DNA of 33,824 nucleotides. Source: Leptospira sp. Lineage in GTDB: Bacteria; Spirochaetota; Leptospiria; Leptospirales; Leptospiraceae. The notes beneath the pieces are model-generated. The model had not been told where the DNA came from. It searched no databases and was given only the letters and a program-made list of their open reading frames with translations. Position numbers and translations under genes: made by a program. Positions 17,591-25,137 of the stretch are shown piece by piece. Where the stretch lies: positions 1 through 33,824 of the forward strand of contig PEQN01000032.1 of the NCBI GenBank assembly GCA_002786225.1. Direction: 5' to 3'. Numbering within the stretch: the first letter of the stretch is position 1; each line of letters starts with the position of its first letter.

Positions 17591-17845
17591 TCATTTTAAA
17601 ATATGAATTTCTAAGGCATGCAAACCAGAGGCAAACTCAGCCTTGAGGCAATCTTGGATTCTTCGGTGAGATTCAAGAAGAGTTAGGTCTTCAAATACTT
17701 CTCCACCAATATGAAGTCTAATATGGGTTTCATCACTTCCATCTTGTCCAGAATGACCTCTATGCTCATTGGTGAAATCTATGATTTCCATTTTGCTAGG
17801 TGAAAAATTATCTGTAAGCAGATTTTTAATTCTTGTTGTTCTCAT
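17591..17845 (-). CDS. bolA: BolA-family protein, BolA1 type
   Basis: This 84-aa protein has the longer BolA1-type loop N-E-H-R-G-H with G-S-D-E-T-H-I-R, then F-E-D-L-T-L-L-E-S-H-R-R-I and G-L-H-A-L-E-I. It differs from the neighbouring BolA by the H-x-G-H insertion, so the pair is not a recent duplication but two subfamilies side by side. Such proteins bind [2Fe-2S] clusters with CGFS glutaredoxins. The gene is separated by 63 bp from the second bolA and 40 bp from the ABC permease gene upstream. Confidence 0.9.
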   Translation of the reverse strand: MRTTRIKNLLTDNFSPSKMEIIDFTNEHRGHSGQDGSDETHIRLHIGGEVFEDLTLLESHRRIQDCLKAEFASGLHALEIHILK

Positions 17846-17885
17846 AATTCATCCTGATTTTTTTGTATGCTTGGAAATCAATTCT

Positions 17886-18659
17886 TCAATTTCTGATTCC
17901 ATAACCTCGAATCATTAGACGAACATTTAAGATAAAAAAGGCAAGGGAGAAGCCTGTTATCAAAGAAAGTGCAAAAACAACATTGATGTCAGATACACCT
18001 AAAAAGCCATACCGAAAAGCATTCACCATATAAAGGATAGGATTAATCTTAGAAACAAGTTGCCAAAATTCAGGAAGCATAGTAATCGAATAGAAAACTC
18101 CACCTAAATAAGTCAATGGAGTCAATACGAAGGTTGGTATTATGGTTACCTCATCAAAATTTCTAGCAAAGAGGGCATTGTAAAAGCCAGCTAAAGAAAA
18201 AAGAAAACTGGTAAGAAAAACCACAATTACCAAAACGAAACCATTGTGGATAGGTAAGGGTGTGAAAAAAAGTGAAGTAATTGTGACTAAAAAGCCCACT
18301 AAAAGACCTCGTATAACACCTCCCATAGTAAAACCTAGAACGATGATGGCTGGATGAACTGGAGCAGTAAGAATTTCTTCTATATTTTTTTGGTATTTGG
18401 CTGAGTAAAAAGAAGAAACAACATTATTGTAAGAGTTTGTAATTACACTCATCATTACTAAACCAGGAACTATGAATTGGATATAATCGAAACCACCCAT
18501 ATCTCCTATCCTCGATCCAACGAGTCTACCAAAAATGACAAAATACAAAGCCATAGTAATTATCGGAGGAATTAAGGTTTGAACCCAAATCCTAGTTATG
18601 CGGATATATTCTTTTATGATGATAGTTTTGAAGGCAATCCAATTAGTTGAATAATTCAT
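17886..18659 (-). CDS. ABC-2 type transporter permease
   Basis: This 257-aa membrane protein has six predicted hydrophobic segments and ABC-2 features: an early amphipathic K-E-Y-I-R-I-T-R, F-G-R-L-V-G-S, E-E-I-L-T-A-P-V and the P-L-T-Y-L-G-G-V-F-Y-S segment. It belongs to the NodJ/YadH-like exporters. The E-E-I-L-x-x-P loop is typical. It overlaps the ATPase gene by ATGA, so the two form one transporter. The substrate is unknown; association with glutathione and bolA genes may be incidental. E. coli YadGH is the closest known organisation, also of unsettled substrate. Confidence 0.92.
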   Translation of the reverse strand: MNYSTNWIAFKTIIIKEYIRITRIWVQTLIPPIITMALYFVIFGRLVGSRIGDMGGFDYIQFIVPGLVMMSVITNSYNNVVSSFYSAKYQKNIEEILTAPVHPAIIVLGFTMGGVIRGLLVGFLVTITSLFFTPLPIHNGFVLVIVVFLTSFLFSLAGFYNALFARNFDEVTIIPTFVLTPLTYLGGVFYSITMLPEFWQLVSKINPILYMVNAFRYGFLGVSDINVVFALSLITGFSLAFFILNVRLMIRGYGIRN

Positions 18660-19660
18660 TTTAAAGTTTTCTCCACCAGATTTAAAAAGAGTTCTTCCAA
18701 TCGATTGGATTTGTTTCGCAAACTCATTATGGTAATTTTTTTGTCTTTGAAAAAATCGAACAATTCATTGATGGTTCTACTTCTTGCAATAGATACTTCC
18801 AATGTTTGAGGATCTATAATTTGGAATTTCATACCTTCTATACTTTCGATTTCAGTAATAGATTCTTTAAGATCAAAAATAAAGGTTTCAGAATCCATTC
18901 TATCCAATAGCTTTTTAATCGAAGTGTTTTCTGCAATATTGCCTTGGTCTATAATTGCAATATTTCTACATAGGGTCTCAGCTTCTTCAAGATAATGAGT
19001 CGTAAGGATAATCGAGGTGCCTGATTTGTTAATATTAACTAGAAAATCCCACATAGAACGTCTAAGCTCGATATCAACACCCGCTGTTGGTTCATCGAGA
19101 ATCAGAAGTTTTGGTTGGTGGATTAAAGCTCTTGCTATCATAAGTCTTCTTTTCATTCCACCAGAGAGCTTGCCTGCTTGGTTCTCTCTTTTTTCATAGA
19201 GTCCTAAAGCGTTAAGATAATAGTCGGCTCTCTCTTTGGCTTCTTTTCTTGGAATTCCGTAGTAGCCTGCTTGGTTCATCAGAATGGAAGAAAGTTTTTC
19301 AAAAATACCAAAATTGAATTCTTGGGGGACTATGCCCAAATGAGATTTTGCCATTTCTAAATCAGTGTCTATATCATAACCAAAAATCTTAACAGTACCA
19401 GAAGTTTTATTTACTAAAGATGAAATGATTCCTATTGTTGTTGACTTTCCAGCACCATTCGGTCCAAGTAAGGCGAAGAAGTCTGCTTGCTCAACTTTTA
19501 GATTGATTCCCTTTAGTGCTTGGAATCCATTGCTGTAGGTTTTGTTTAGATTTATTATCTCAAGTGCAGGTGGATTTTTGCCATCATTTGCAATCGAACT
19601 AGATGAATCATTTGGATGAGATTCAGTTTGTTTAAAATTATTTTCTGTATTAATTGTCAT
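18656..19660 (-). CDS. ABC-2 transporter ATP-binding protein
   Basis: The 334-aa ATPase has a polar Ser/Asn-rich N-terminal tail of about 30 residues, Walker A G-P-N-G-A-G-K-S-T, Q-loop I-V-P-Q-E-F-N, signature L-S-G-G-M-K-R-R, Walker B L-L-I-L-D-E-P-T-A-G-V-D and H-loop L-T-T-H-Y-L-E-E-A. About 90 C-terminal residues form an extra domain as in YadG/CcmA-like ABC-2 exporters. It pairs with the downstream permease (ATGA). Its start overlaps the trhO stop by 11 bp. The N-terminal tail is unlike the family core, and a later start is possible, but no obvious better ribosome site is seen. Confidence 0.93.
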   Translation of the reverse strand: MTINTENNFKQTESHPNDSSSSIANDGKNPPALEIINLNKTYSNGFQALKGINLKVEQADFFALLGPNGAGKSTTIGIISSLVNKTSGTVKIFGYDIDTDLEMAKSHLGIVPQEFNFGIFEKLSSILMNQAGYYGIPRKEAKERADYYLNALGLYEKRENQAGKLSGGMKRRLMIARALIHQPKLLILDEPTAGVDIELRRSMWDFLVNINKSGTSIILTTHYLEEAETLCRNIAIIDQGNIAENTSIKKLLDRMDSETFIFDLKESITEIESIEGMKFQIIDPQTLEVSIARSRTINELFDFFKDKKITIMSLRNKSNRLEELFLNLVEKTLK

Positions 19661-20708
19661 TCTTTGTTAGGTTATTATAGCTTCTCTTCTTTGCTCTAGA
19701 TTTGGTAAAAGGTACTAGCGAACTTTTAATACGAACTTTACGGCGAAGGTCTTTCTGCAAGGATTCAGGTAGTTGCAAGATGTCTTTGCACTCTTCACTG
19801 CAACAACCATTGAGTTTCTCACTGCAAGTAGGACATTGTATCATCAAAACATGACAACCAGCATTCCTACAATTCGTATGAGTGTCACAACTTGTCCCAC
19901 AGATATGGCATTTTGCAAGAATATCATCCGTGATCTTTTCGGAAAGCCTAGAATCAAAAACAAAATTCTTACCTATGAATTTGGAGGGAAGATTCTTAGA
20001 TTTAATTTCTTGGGCATAGCTGATAATACCGCCTCTAAGTTGGTAGACGTCCTTGTAACCATGGTGCTTGATAAATGCGGAAGCTTTTTCACAACGTATT
20101 CCACCTGTACAATACAATAAAATTTTCTTATTTGTACCAGATTCTTGTAAAATATCCAAAACTTCAGGCAACTCTTCACGAAAGGTTTCAGCTTCTGGAA
20201 GAATTGCATCTTGGAAATGTCCTATCTCTGATTCATAAGAATTTCTCATATCAATACAAATTGTATCTTTGTCTTCTAACATATGATTGAATTCTTCTGC
20301 TGTGAGATGAGTTCCCACATTTGTTACATCGAAAGATTGGTCTTCTAAACCATCAGCTACAATTTTACTTCGAACCTTTATAACTAATTTGATAAATGCT
20401 TCTTCTCTACTTTCAACTGCAATATTGAGATACATATTTTCAAAGAATTTAAAGGTATTTAGAACTTCTGAAAGTTTATCTAATTGAAAATCAGGAATAG
20501 AAATCTGTGCATTGATTCCTTCCTTGGCAAGATAGATTCTTCCTAATACTTGAATGGATGCTAGTGCTTCATAAAGTTCATCTCTAGTTTGACTTGGGTT
20601 CTCCAAAATTACATAACGATAGAAGGATAAGTTAATGCGTGCAAAAGTTTCGGATCCTAATTTATGCTTTAAAGTCTCATCGTCATAAAGATTGAACTTA
20701 CGTTTCAT
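19650..20708 (-). CDS. trhO: tRNA uridine(34) hydroxylase, rhodanese-domain protein
   Basis: The 352-aa protein has the UPF0176/TrhO layout: an N-terminal acylphosphatase-like domain (about 24-120), a central rhodanese domain (about 145-240) with catalytic C200 in L-L-Y-C-T-G-G-I-R-C, and a cysteine-rich C-terminal region (C-H-I-C-G, C-R-N-A-G-C, C-P-T-C) probably binding zinc. The known role is oxygen-dependent 5-hydroxylation of U34 in certain tRNAs. It starts with an ATGA overlap to the disulfide reductase gene upstream and overlaps the ABC ATPase gene downstream by 11 bp. Confidence 0.93.
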   Translation of the reverse strand: MKRKFNLYDDETLKHKLGSETFARINLSFYRYVILENPSQTRDELYEALASIQVLGRIYLAKEGINAQISIPDFQLDKLSEVLNTFKFFENMYLNIAVESREEAFIKLVIKVRSKIVADGLEDQSFDVTNVGTHLTAEEFNHMLEDKDTICIDMRNSYESEIGHFQDAILPEAETFREELPEVLDILQESGTNKKILLYCTGGIRCEKASAFIKHHGYKDVYQLRGGIISYAQEIKSKNLPSKFIGKNFVFDSRLSEKITDDILAKCHICGTSCDTHTNCRNAGCHVLMIQCPTCSEKLNGCCSEECKDILQLPESLQKDLRRKVRIKSSLVPFTKSRAKKRSYNNLTKNDN

Positions 20709-22084
20709 ACTGTATTTCCTAGTTGATCCCTTACTTTACGAAAAGCATTCCTGGTAATTTCAGGAAGAGAGGGATGGATATAGATCATATTTAGATAGTC
20801 CTCTAATTTAAGACCCATTGTCATTCCTAAAATTATCATATGGATTAAGTTGGATGCCTCATCTCCAATGATGTGAGCACCTAGAACCTTTCTAGAATTC
20901 TTATCGAGCAAGATTTTGACAAAACCCACTTCAGGCAATCTTGCCATACCTTGGGCTGAACCAGAATAAGGATGAATTGCTTTTATATAATCAAAACCAG
21001 CAAGTCGAACAGAATCTTCTGTTAATCCCACTCTTGCAATTTCTGGGTAGGTAAAAACAGCATGGGGCATAGGCGGATAGTGAATAGGTGAGGGATTTTT
21101 CTTGAGATACAAATTATCAAAAAGATATTCTCCTTCAAAATTTACAGAATGACGATAAAAGTAGCGACCTATCACATCACCTAATGCATAAATACTTTTA
21201 GCTCTCGTCTCAAGGTAATCATTGGTTTCAATATATCCATCTGCATTCAATCGAATATCAGTATGTTCTAATCCAAGATCATCCGTATTGGGTACAGTCC
21301 CTGTTGCTACCATTAGAGCATCTGCCTCAAGAACCGAGTGTGCCTTATCATCTAATACTATCTTGAACTGACCATTCACATAGGAGACCTTATGGATATT
21401 GCAATTCTCATGCAGGGTAACTTTCTTAGATATGCTTTCGTGAAATGCCTCGCGAATATCTATATCTTCTTCTTTTAAGATTTTGGAACGAGCTATGAAG
21501 ATTACTTCCGTACCGAATGCACGGTAAGCAAGACCAAGTTCTAAGGCTATGAAACCTGCACCAAGAATTACTAATCTTTTGGGTAGTTTCGTATTTCGGA
21601 GAGCTTCTCTACTTGTCCAAAAAGGAGTTCCTTCCAAGCCTTCAATATGAGGTATCTTAGGTCTACACCCTACAGCAATGAATATTCTATCACCAGTTAT
21701 TATTTCTGAACCAAGGGATATTTCCCTTTTACCAACAAACTTTGCTTTGTAAGGATAAAAATCTATATTTGGGTTTTTGTTATAAGCTGGTGCTATACTT
21801 GCTGAATCGGCATCCACAGTTTTGGAAATTCTTTCTACCAATTTACTAAAGTCAACCTTCCAATCTGAGTCTTTAGACAATTGCAGCCGACTTAAGTCTT
21901 GTGTTAGGTGAATGATATCTGCTGGGTAGATCAGCATTTTAGATGGAATACACCCTCGATTCAAACAGGTGCCACCAGGTGATTCCATTTCTGCGACAGC
22001 TACTTTTCTACCTAAATCTGCTACTGGACGAACTAGTTTAGTTCCGCCTCCAGTTCCAATAACGATTGTATCATAATGTTTCAT
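20705..22084 (-). CDS. FAD-dependent pyridine nucleotide-disulfide oxidoreductase, substrate unknown
   Basis: This 459-aa class I flavin disulfide reductase has redox cysteines C40 and C45 (G-G-T-C-L-N-R-G-C-I-P-S-K), a second nucleotide fold with L-G-A-G-F-I-A-L-E, Y-A-L-G-D-V, and the C-terminal His-Glu dyad H437 and E442 in I-H-P-S-L-P-E. The FAD-binding start reads G-T-G-G-G-T rather than the usual G-x-G-x-x-G. The K-M-L-I-Y segment and overall look recall mycothione reductase as well as dihydrolipoyl dehydrogenase. With glutathione genes nearby and no gor visible, it could reduce a glutathione-type disulfide, but this is inference. It is coupled by ATGA to trhO and lies 2 bp after endA. 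Confidence 0.88.
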   Translation of the reverse strand: MKHYDTIVIGTGGGTKLVRPVADLGRKVAVAEMESPGGTCLNRGCIPSKMLIYPADIIHLTQDLSRLQLSKDSDWKVDFSKLVERISKTVDADSASIAPAYNKNPNIDFYPYKAKFVGKREISLGSEIITGDRIFIAVGCRPKIPHIEGLEGTPFWTSREALRNTKLPKRLVILGAGFIALELGLAYRAFGTEVIFIARSKILKEEDIDIREAFHESISKKVTLHENCNIHKVSYVNGQFKIVLDDKAHSVLEADALMVATGTVPNTDDLGLEHTDIRLNADGYIETNDYLETRAKSIYALGDVIGRYFYRHSVNFEGEYLFDNLYLKKNPSPIHYPPMPHAVFTYPEIARVGLTEDSVRLAGFDYIKAIHPYSGSAQGMARLPEVGFVKILLDKNSRKVLGAHIIGDEASNLIHMIILGMTMGLKLEDYLNMIYIHPSLPEITRNAFRKVRDQLGNTV

Positions 22085-22086
22085 TT

Positions 22087-22935
22087 TTACCTATCTATAA
22101 AGGGATTAGAGTTTCCTTGGATTTTTTTGATTCGATTATTTCTTTCCATTTCCCATTCATCAGGTGGATCTTCTTCTGCCCAAGATTGAAATAATTTCCA
22201 TTGCTTAGGATCAATTTGTATTTGGTATCTATAGTTCATGTAAAAGTAGGTTCTTGCAATATCACCTCGAATCTCTTCTCTAGGCTCCGCAAGTTTATTG
22301 TGAAAATCTACCTCAAAATCACAGCTTCCATACTTTCTTGCTTCACCCACCACTATACCGTAAGGGAAAGAACTTCTGTCGGCATTGATTTCCCCTGGAG
22401 ATGGATGAATATTATGCAGATCAGATTCCATTTGTTGGAAAAGTGGATCTATCCTTCTGCAGCATTTTCTACCTTTGAAACTTATTCCATTCTTTTCGCA
22501 AACTTCTTGTTTCCAACAAGAAAGATTTTGACCAAATGTATGAGCAGGCATTATATGTTCCCATTCCAAGCGAAAGGCTCTTTCCTGGTTTAGCCTTGCC
22601 TTAAGTCCACAATCCTTTTGAATTTGAGTTACAGTATATCCTTCTTTTTTGGAACGTAAAAAGTTACAGTTGCAGTAAAAATCTTTTTGCTTATCTGTAT
22701 AAATTTTTGTTAGTAGTTTCTTTGCTTTTCGAAAATTGCTTATTTTATGGTATACTAAGGAATTTTGATTTTGGTTAGTAGAGTTATCGTGATTCAATTC
22801 TTCAAGCTTAATATCCAGCTCTTCTAATTTAGGAACTTCTTTGGAGTGAGCTTCCTTTTTGAGCTGAGACGTATCCTGGCAGTATTGAAGTTGCAAGCAT
22901 ACAAATAGTATAACGAAAACTCTACGAAAATTCAA
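22087..22935 (-). CDS. endA: Endonuclease I family nuclease, probable lipoprotein
   Basis: The 282-aa protein carries the endonuclease I (EndA/Vvn) core: E124-W-E-H127 with the general-base His, many cysteines for disulfides, M-E-S-D-L-H-N-I-H-P-S, G-E-I-N184-A-D-R and A-R-T-Y-F-Y-M. Family members are secreted or periplasmic non-specific nucleases. I chose TTG at 22935: it overlaps the MAPEG stop (TTGA) and gives an ideal N-terminus, N-F-R-R followed by a hydrophobic run and lipobox L-Q-Y-C19. The frame is open to 23022 but that part would lie within the MAPEG gene. The mature protein has an Asn/Glu-rich linker (about 25-60) before the nuclease. Confidence 0.9.
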   Translation of the reverse strand: MNFRRVFVILFVCLQLQYCQDTSQLKKEAHSKEVPKLEELDIKLEELNHDNSTNQNQNSLVYHKISNFRKAKKLLTKIYTDKQKDFYCNCNFLRSKKEGYTVTQIQKDCGLKARLNQERAFRLEWEHIMPAHTFGQNLSCWKQEVCEKNGISFKGRKCCRRIDPLFQQMESDLHNIHPSPGEINADRSSFPYGIVVGEARKYGSCDFEVDFHNKLAEPREEIRGDIARTYFYMNYRYQIQIDPKQWKLFQSWAEEDPPDEWEMERNNRIKKIQGNSNPFIDR

Positions 22936-23324
22936 GGGGTTAGAGCAAGCACAAAGATTCCAAGAATTACGAAAAAACCAAGCAACCATACAGTTGATCT
23001 TAGAATATGATGATTGGTCCAATAAAAAATTAAATAAAGAATTCGTAAGATTACAAAGCTAATACATAAAATATCTAAATAAGATTCAGTAGCATGAAAA
23101 TACAGTGCAAAAAGAACTGCAATTCCAAAAGCTGGAAAGCTTTCAAAACTATTGAGATGAGCACCAAGAGCCCTCTTACCGAAACCAGTTAATCTTGCTT
23201 GTTGGTCTCTAGGGTATTGGTTATTAAATTGATTGTCTAATTTGTACATAGCATAGCTTAATGGGATTTTAGCTACGTAGATTAAGATAAAAGAAAATAA
23301 AACAGAAACTAAGGCTAGGCTCAT
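22932..23324 (-). CDS. MAPEG-family membrane protein
   Basis: This 130-aa protein has four predicted membrane helices and the MAPEG-type loop R-A-L-G-A-H-L-N-S-F-E-S-F-P after the first helix, where family members place glutathione-binding residues. Bacterial members of this branch (YecN/YfcA-like) are often uncharacterised; some have glutathione transferase activity. It precedes endA with a TTGA overlap. Placement near gloB-like and glutathione genes is suggestive only. Confidence 0.85.
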   Translation of the reverse strand: MSLALVSVLFSFILIYVAKIPLSYAMYKLDNQFNNQYPRDQQARLTGFGKRALGAHLNSFESFPAFGIAVLFALYFHATESYLDILCISFVILRILYLIFYWTNHHILRSTVWLLGFFVILGIFVLALTP

Positions 23325-23385
23325 AGGTAAATGATGAGGCTCAGTGAATGCCGTGTCAAGAAAATTGAGATATTTTCTTTAGAAT

Positions 23386-24171
23386 CTAAAAGGTATCTCT
23401 TAATTTTCGTAACTCAAGAAAGATTTCTTTTTCCGTTTTACGAAGATTGGAATCATTGAATTTCTTTCGAATATCTGGATGGTTTAATTGGAAAAAGGTG
23501 GAAAGTTTTCTCTCAAGTCCAAGGTTGGATTGTAGGTACTCTCCTTTAACAATCAATTCTTTGTATTCATATAAAATATCTAAGGCTGCTTGGTTGTTTG
23601 GCATAATATTCAAAGTGAACTGAATATTATTCTCCAAATAATCATGCCCAGGGTAGAGTTTGGTTGAATCTGGAAAGGTATTGTAGATTTTAGCTATGGT
23701 TTCATAAAGAATGGAAGGATCTCCCCCTCGGTAGCAATTTCCAACTCCTGCATTAAAAATTGTATCACCTGTAATGAGGAAGAGAATTTCTTTTTCTATT
23801 CGACCTACTAAAGTAATAGAACTTGGAGTATGTCCAGGAGTATGGATAAACTCCAAAATCATTCCATCCATTTGAAATCTCTCTCGGTTGATAATTGGTC
23901 GACTTGCATAAGGAACCCTTGGAAGAGCAAGTGGATGAGTCCAGACTCCTTCTTTGGCTAGGGGTGCAAGCAACTCATTTCCATGCGTATGGTCCTTGTG
24001 TTCATGTGTATTAAAAATTGCTTTGAGTGTTAAATTATTTCTCTCAAATTCCGAATGAATGAGAGTGACATCATAAGGATCTACACAGATTGCTTCTTTG
24101 CTTAATCTATCCCAAATTATATATTGGAAATTTCTAAGCGGAGAATTAGTAAATTGTTGTATGATTGGCAT
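23386..24171 (-). CDS. Metallo-beta-lactamase fold hydrolase, glyoxalase II-like
   Basis: The 261-aa protein has the binuclear metal motif T-H56-E-H58-K-D60-H61, then H113 in P-G-H-T-P-S-S, D135 in G-D-T-I-F and H175 in Y-P-G-H-D-Y. The G-D-T-I-F-N-A-G-V-G run and the P-G-H-D-Y-x-x-x-N motif are those of hydroxyacylglutathione hydrolases and related thioesterases. A helical C-terminal part (about 180-261) fits the glyoxalase II substrate domain. The probable role is hydrolysis of S-D-lactoylglutathione or a related thioester; persulfide dioxygenase (ETHE1-like) is the main alternative. A 64-bp pentanucleotide tract lies 55 bp upstream of the start. Confidence 0.87.
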   Translation of the reverse strand: MPIIQQFTNSPLRNFQYIIWDRLSKEAICVDPYDVTLIHSEFERNNLTLKAIFNTHEHKDHTHGNELLAPLAKEGVWTHPLALPRVPYASRPIINRERFQMDGMILEFIHTPGHTPSSITLVGRIEKEILFLITGDTIFNAGVGNCYRGGDPSILYETIAKIYNTFPDSTKLYPGHDYLENNIQFTLNIMPNNQAALDILYEYKELIVKGEYLQSNLGLERKLSTFFQLNHPDIRKKFNDSNLRKTEKEIFLELRKLRDTF

Positions 24172-24226
24172 GAGACTTAGAAACTAAAGTTGTTGTATTT
24201 TAAATTCGGAACTTTACATTACATTA

Positions 24227-24290
24227 CTTTTCTTTTCTTTTCTTTCTTTTCTTTTCTTTTCTTTTCTTTTCTTTTCTTTTCTTTTCTTTT
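24227..24290. repeat. Pentanucleotide tandem repeat (CTTTT), 12 full units with one short unit
   Basis: Three CTTTT units, one CTTT unit, then nine CTTTT units in perfect register. On the minus strand it reads AAAAG repeats, lying between the small coiled-coil gene and the metallo-hydrolase gene, 55 bp upstream of the latter's ATG. It is pure homopurine/homopyrimidine with mirror symmetry. Such tracts are prone to slippage and could vary promoter spacing or the leader length. Confidence 0.97.
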
Positions 24291-24307
24291 CTGAATATAA
24301 CATAATA

Positions 24308-24517
24308 TTAATGCTTATAACCTTTTTCAATAAGAAGCTTTGTTAATCGTAAAGATTCTTTTTCAAGTTGAACAATTTTTTTGTTTGTAGTATTGATTTC
24401 TTTTTGGAGCTCTTTATTTCTTAATAGAATGGTCTTTAGATCATCTTTTATAGACATGGTTTTCTTGGTAGGTTTTGATTTATGCAGTTTGGATTTCTTT
24501 TTCTTTGCGGTGCCCAT
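24308..24517 (-). CDS. Small basic coiled-coil protein, function unknown
   Basis: This 69-aa protein has a strongly basic N-terminal third (G-T-A-K-K-K-K-S-K, H-K-S-K-P-T-K-K) and a heptad-patterned helix in the rest (L-K-T-I-L-L-R-N-K-E-L, then I-V-Q-L-E-K-E-S-L-R-L). The frame is open 24 bp further upstream, but the ATG at 24517 has AGGAG about 10 nt before it and begins 2 nt after the cobC stop. A nucleic-acid binding role is possible from the charge, but I do not recognise the family. Confidence 0.65.
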   Translation of the reverse strand: MGTAKKKKSKLHKSKPTKKTMSIKDDLKTILLRNKELQKEINTTNKKIVQLEKESLRLTKLLIEKGYKH

Positions 24518-24519
24518 AT

Positions 24520-25137
24520 TTAGCTCACTCCTAGATTCCAATTTTCATTCCAAGAGAGCATACTTGTAAAGTCTTTTTCGAATTGAAATTGATTCATGCT
24601 TAAGTAATTCAATTGCATAAGAAAGGTTGTTGATAAATCAATCCCCAGAACAAGTGATGCAATTTGTCGAATTACTCCAGCGTGTGTAACAAGAAGGAAT
24701 TTATCATTCTGATTTGAATTAGCACGTATTTCTTCTATAAAGGATGAAATCCTCAACTTGAATTCCTCATTCGATTCTGCCTGAGGTGCAGGGTGTCTTG
24801 GAAACTCTTTTATGAATTTTTTATAATCCTCTTTCCACTCATCCATTTCAGAAATTTCTTGGTAAGTTTTACCCTCCCAAATTCCGAAAGAAATTTCTCT
24901 AAGCCTAGAATCTTCTAGTACATTTAGTTCAGGTAAGAAATTTCCTTGGACTAAATGTGCAAGTTCGGAACAGCGAACAAGATCCGATGAAAAGATCTTA
25001 GTATACATTTCTTGTTTGAGCTGAAGTTCAAATGATTTTGTAAGTTCAATTGGTACAGATCTAGGGTCCATTTGACCCAGGAATCTTCCCGTCCACAAGG
25101 AAGGTAGGGCGGGATGACGCAGGCAAGAAAGTTTCAC
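24520..25137 (-). CDS. cobC: Histidine phosphatase, probable alpha-ribazole phosphatase
   Basis: The 205-aa histidine phosphatase has L-R-H-P-A-L-P near the start, S-S-D-L-V-R-C-S-E-L-A, L-R-E-I-S-F-G-I-W-E-G-K and V-T-H-A-G-V-I-R. The R-H-P in place of R-H-G is seen in CobC proteins. The gene abuts cobS (they share a base at 25137), which points to alpha-ribazole-5'-phosphate dephosphorylation in lower-ligand assembly of cobalamin. Related phosphoglycerate mutase-like enzymes are the alternative, but the context is strong. Confidence 0.88.
   Translation of the reverse strand: MKLSCLRHPALPSLWTGRFLGQMDPRSVPIELTKSFELQLKQEMYTKIFSSDLVRCSELAHLVQGNFLPELNVLEDSRLREISFGIWEGKTYQEISEMDEWKEDYKKFIKEFPRHPAPQAESNEEFKLRISSFIEEIRANSNQNDKFLLVTHAGVIRQIASLVLGIDLSTTFLMQLNYLSMNQFQFEKDFTSMLSWNENWNLGVS

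Noticed and set aside
22936..23022. Longer endA reading frame beginning at 23022
   Set aside because: It overlaps the MAPEG coding sequence by about 90 bp, and the extra residues precede a complete lipoprotein signal peptide that starts at 22935.
24227..24290. CTTTT tract considered as a CRISPR-like array
   Set aside because: Units of 5 bp with no spacers and no cas genes; it is a simple tandem repeat.
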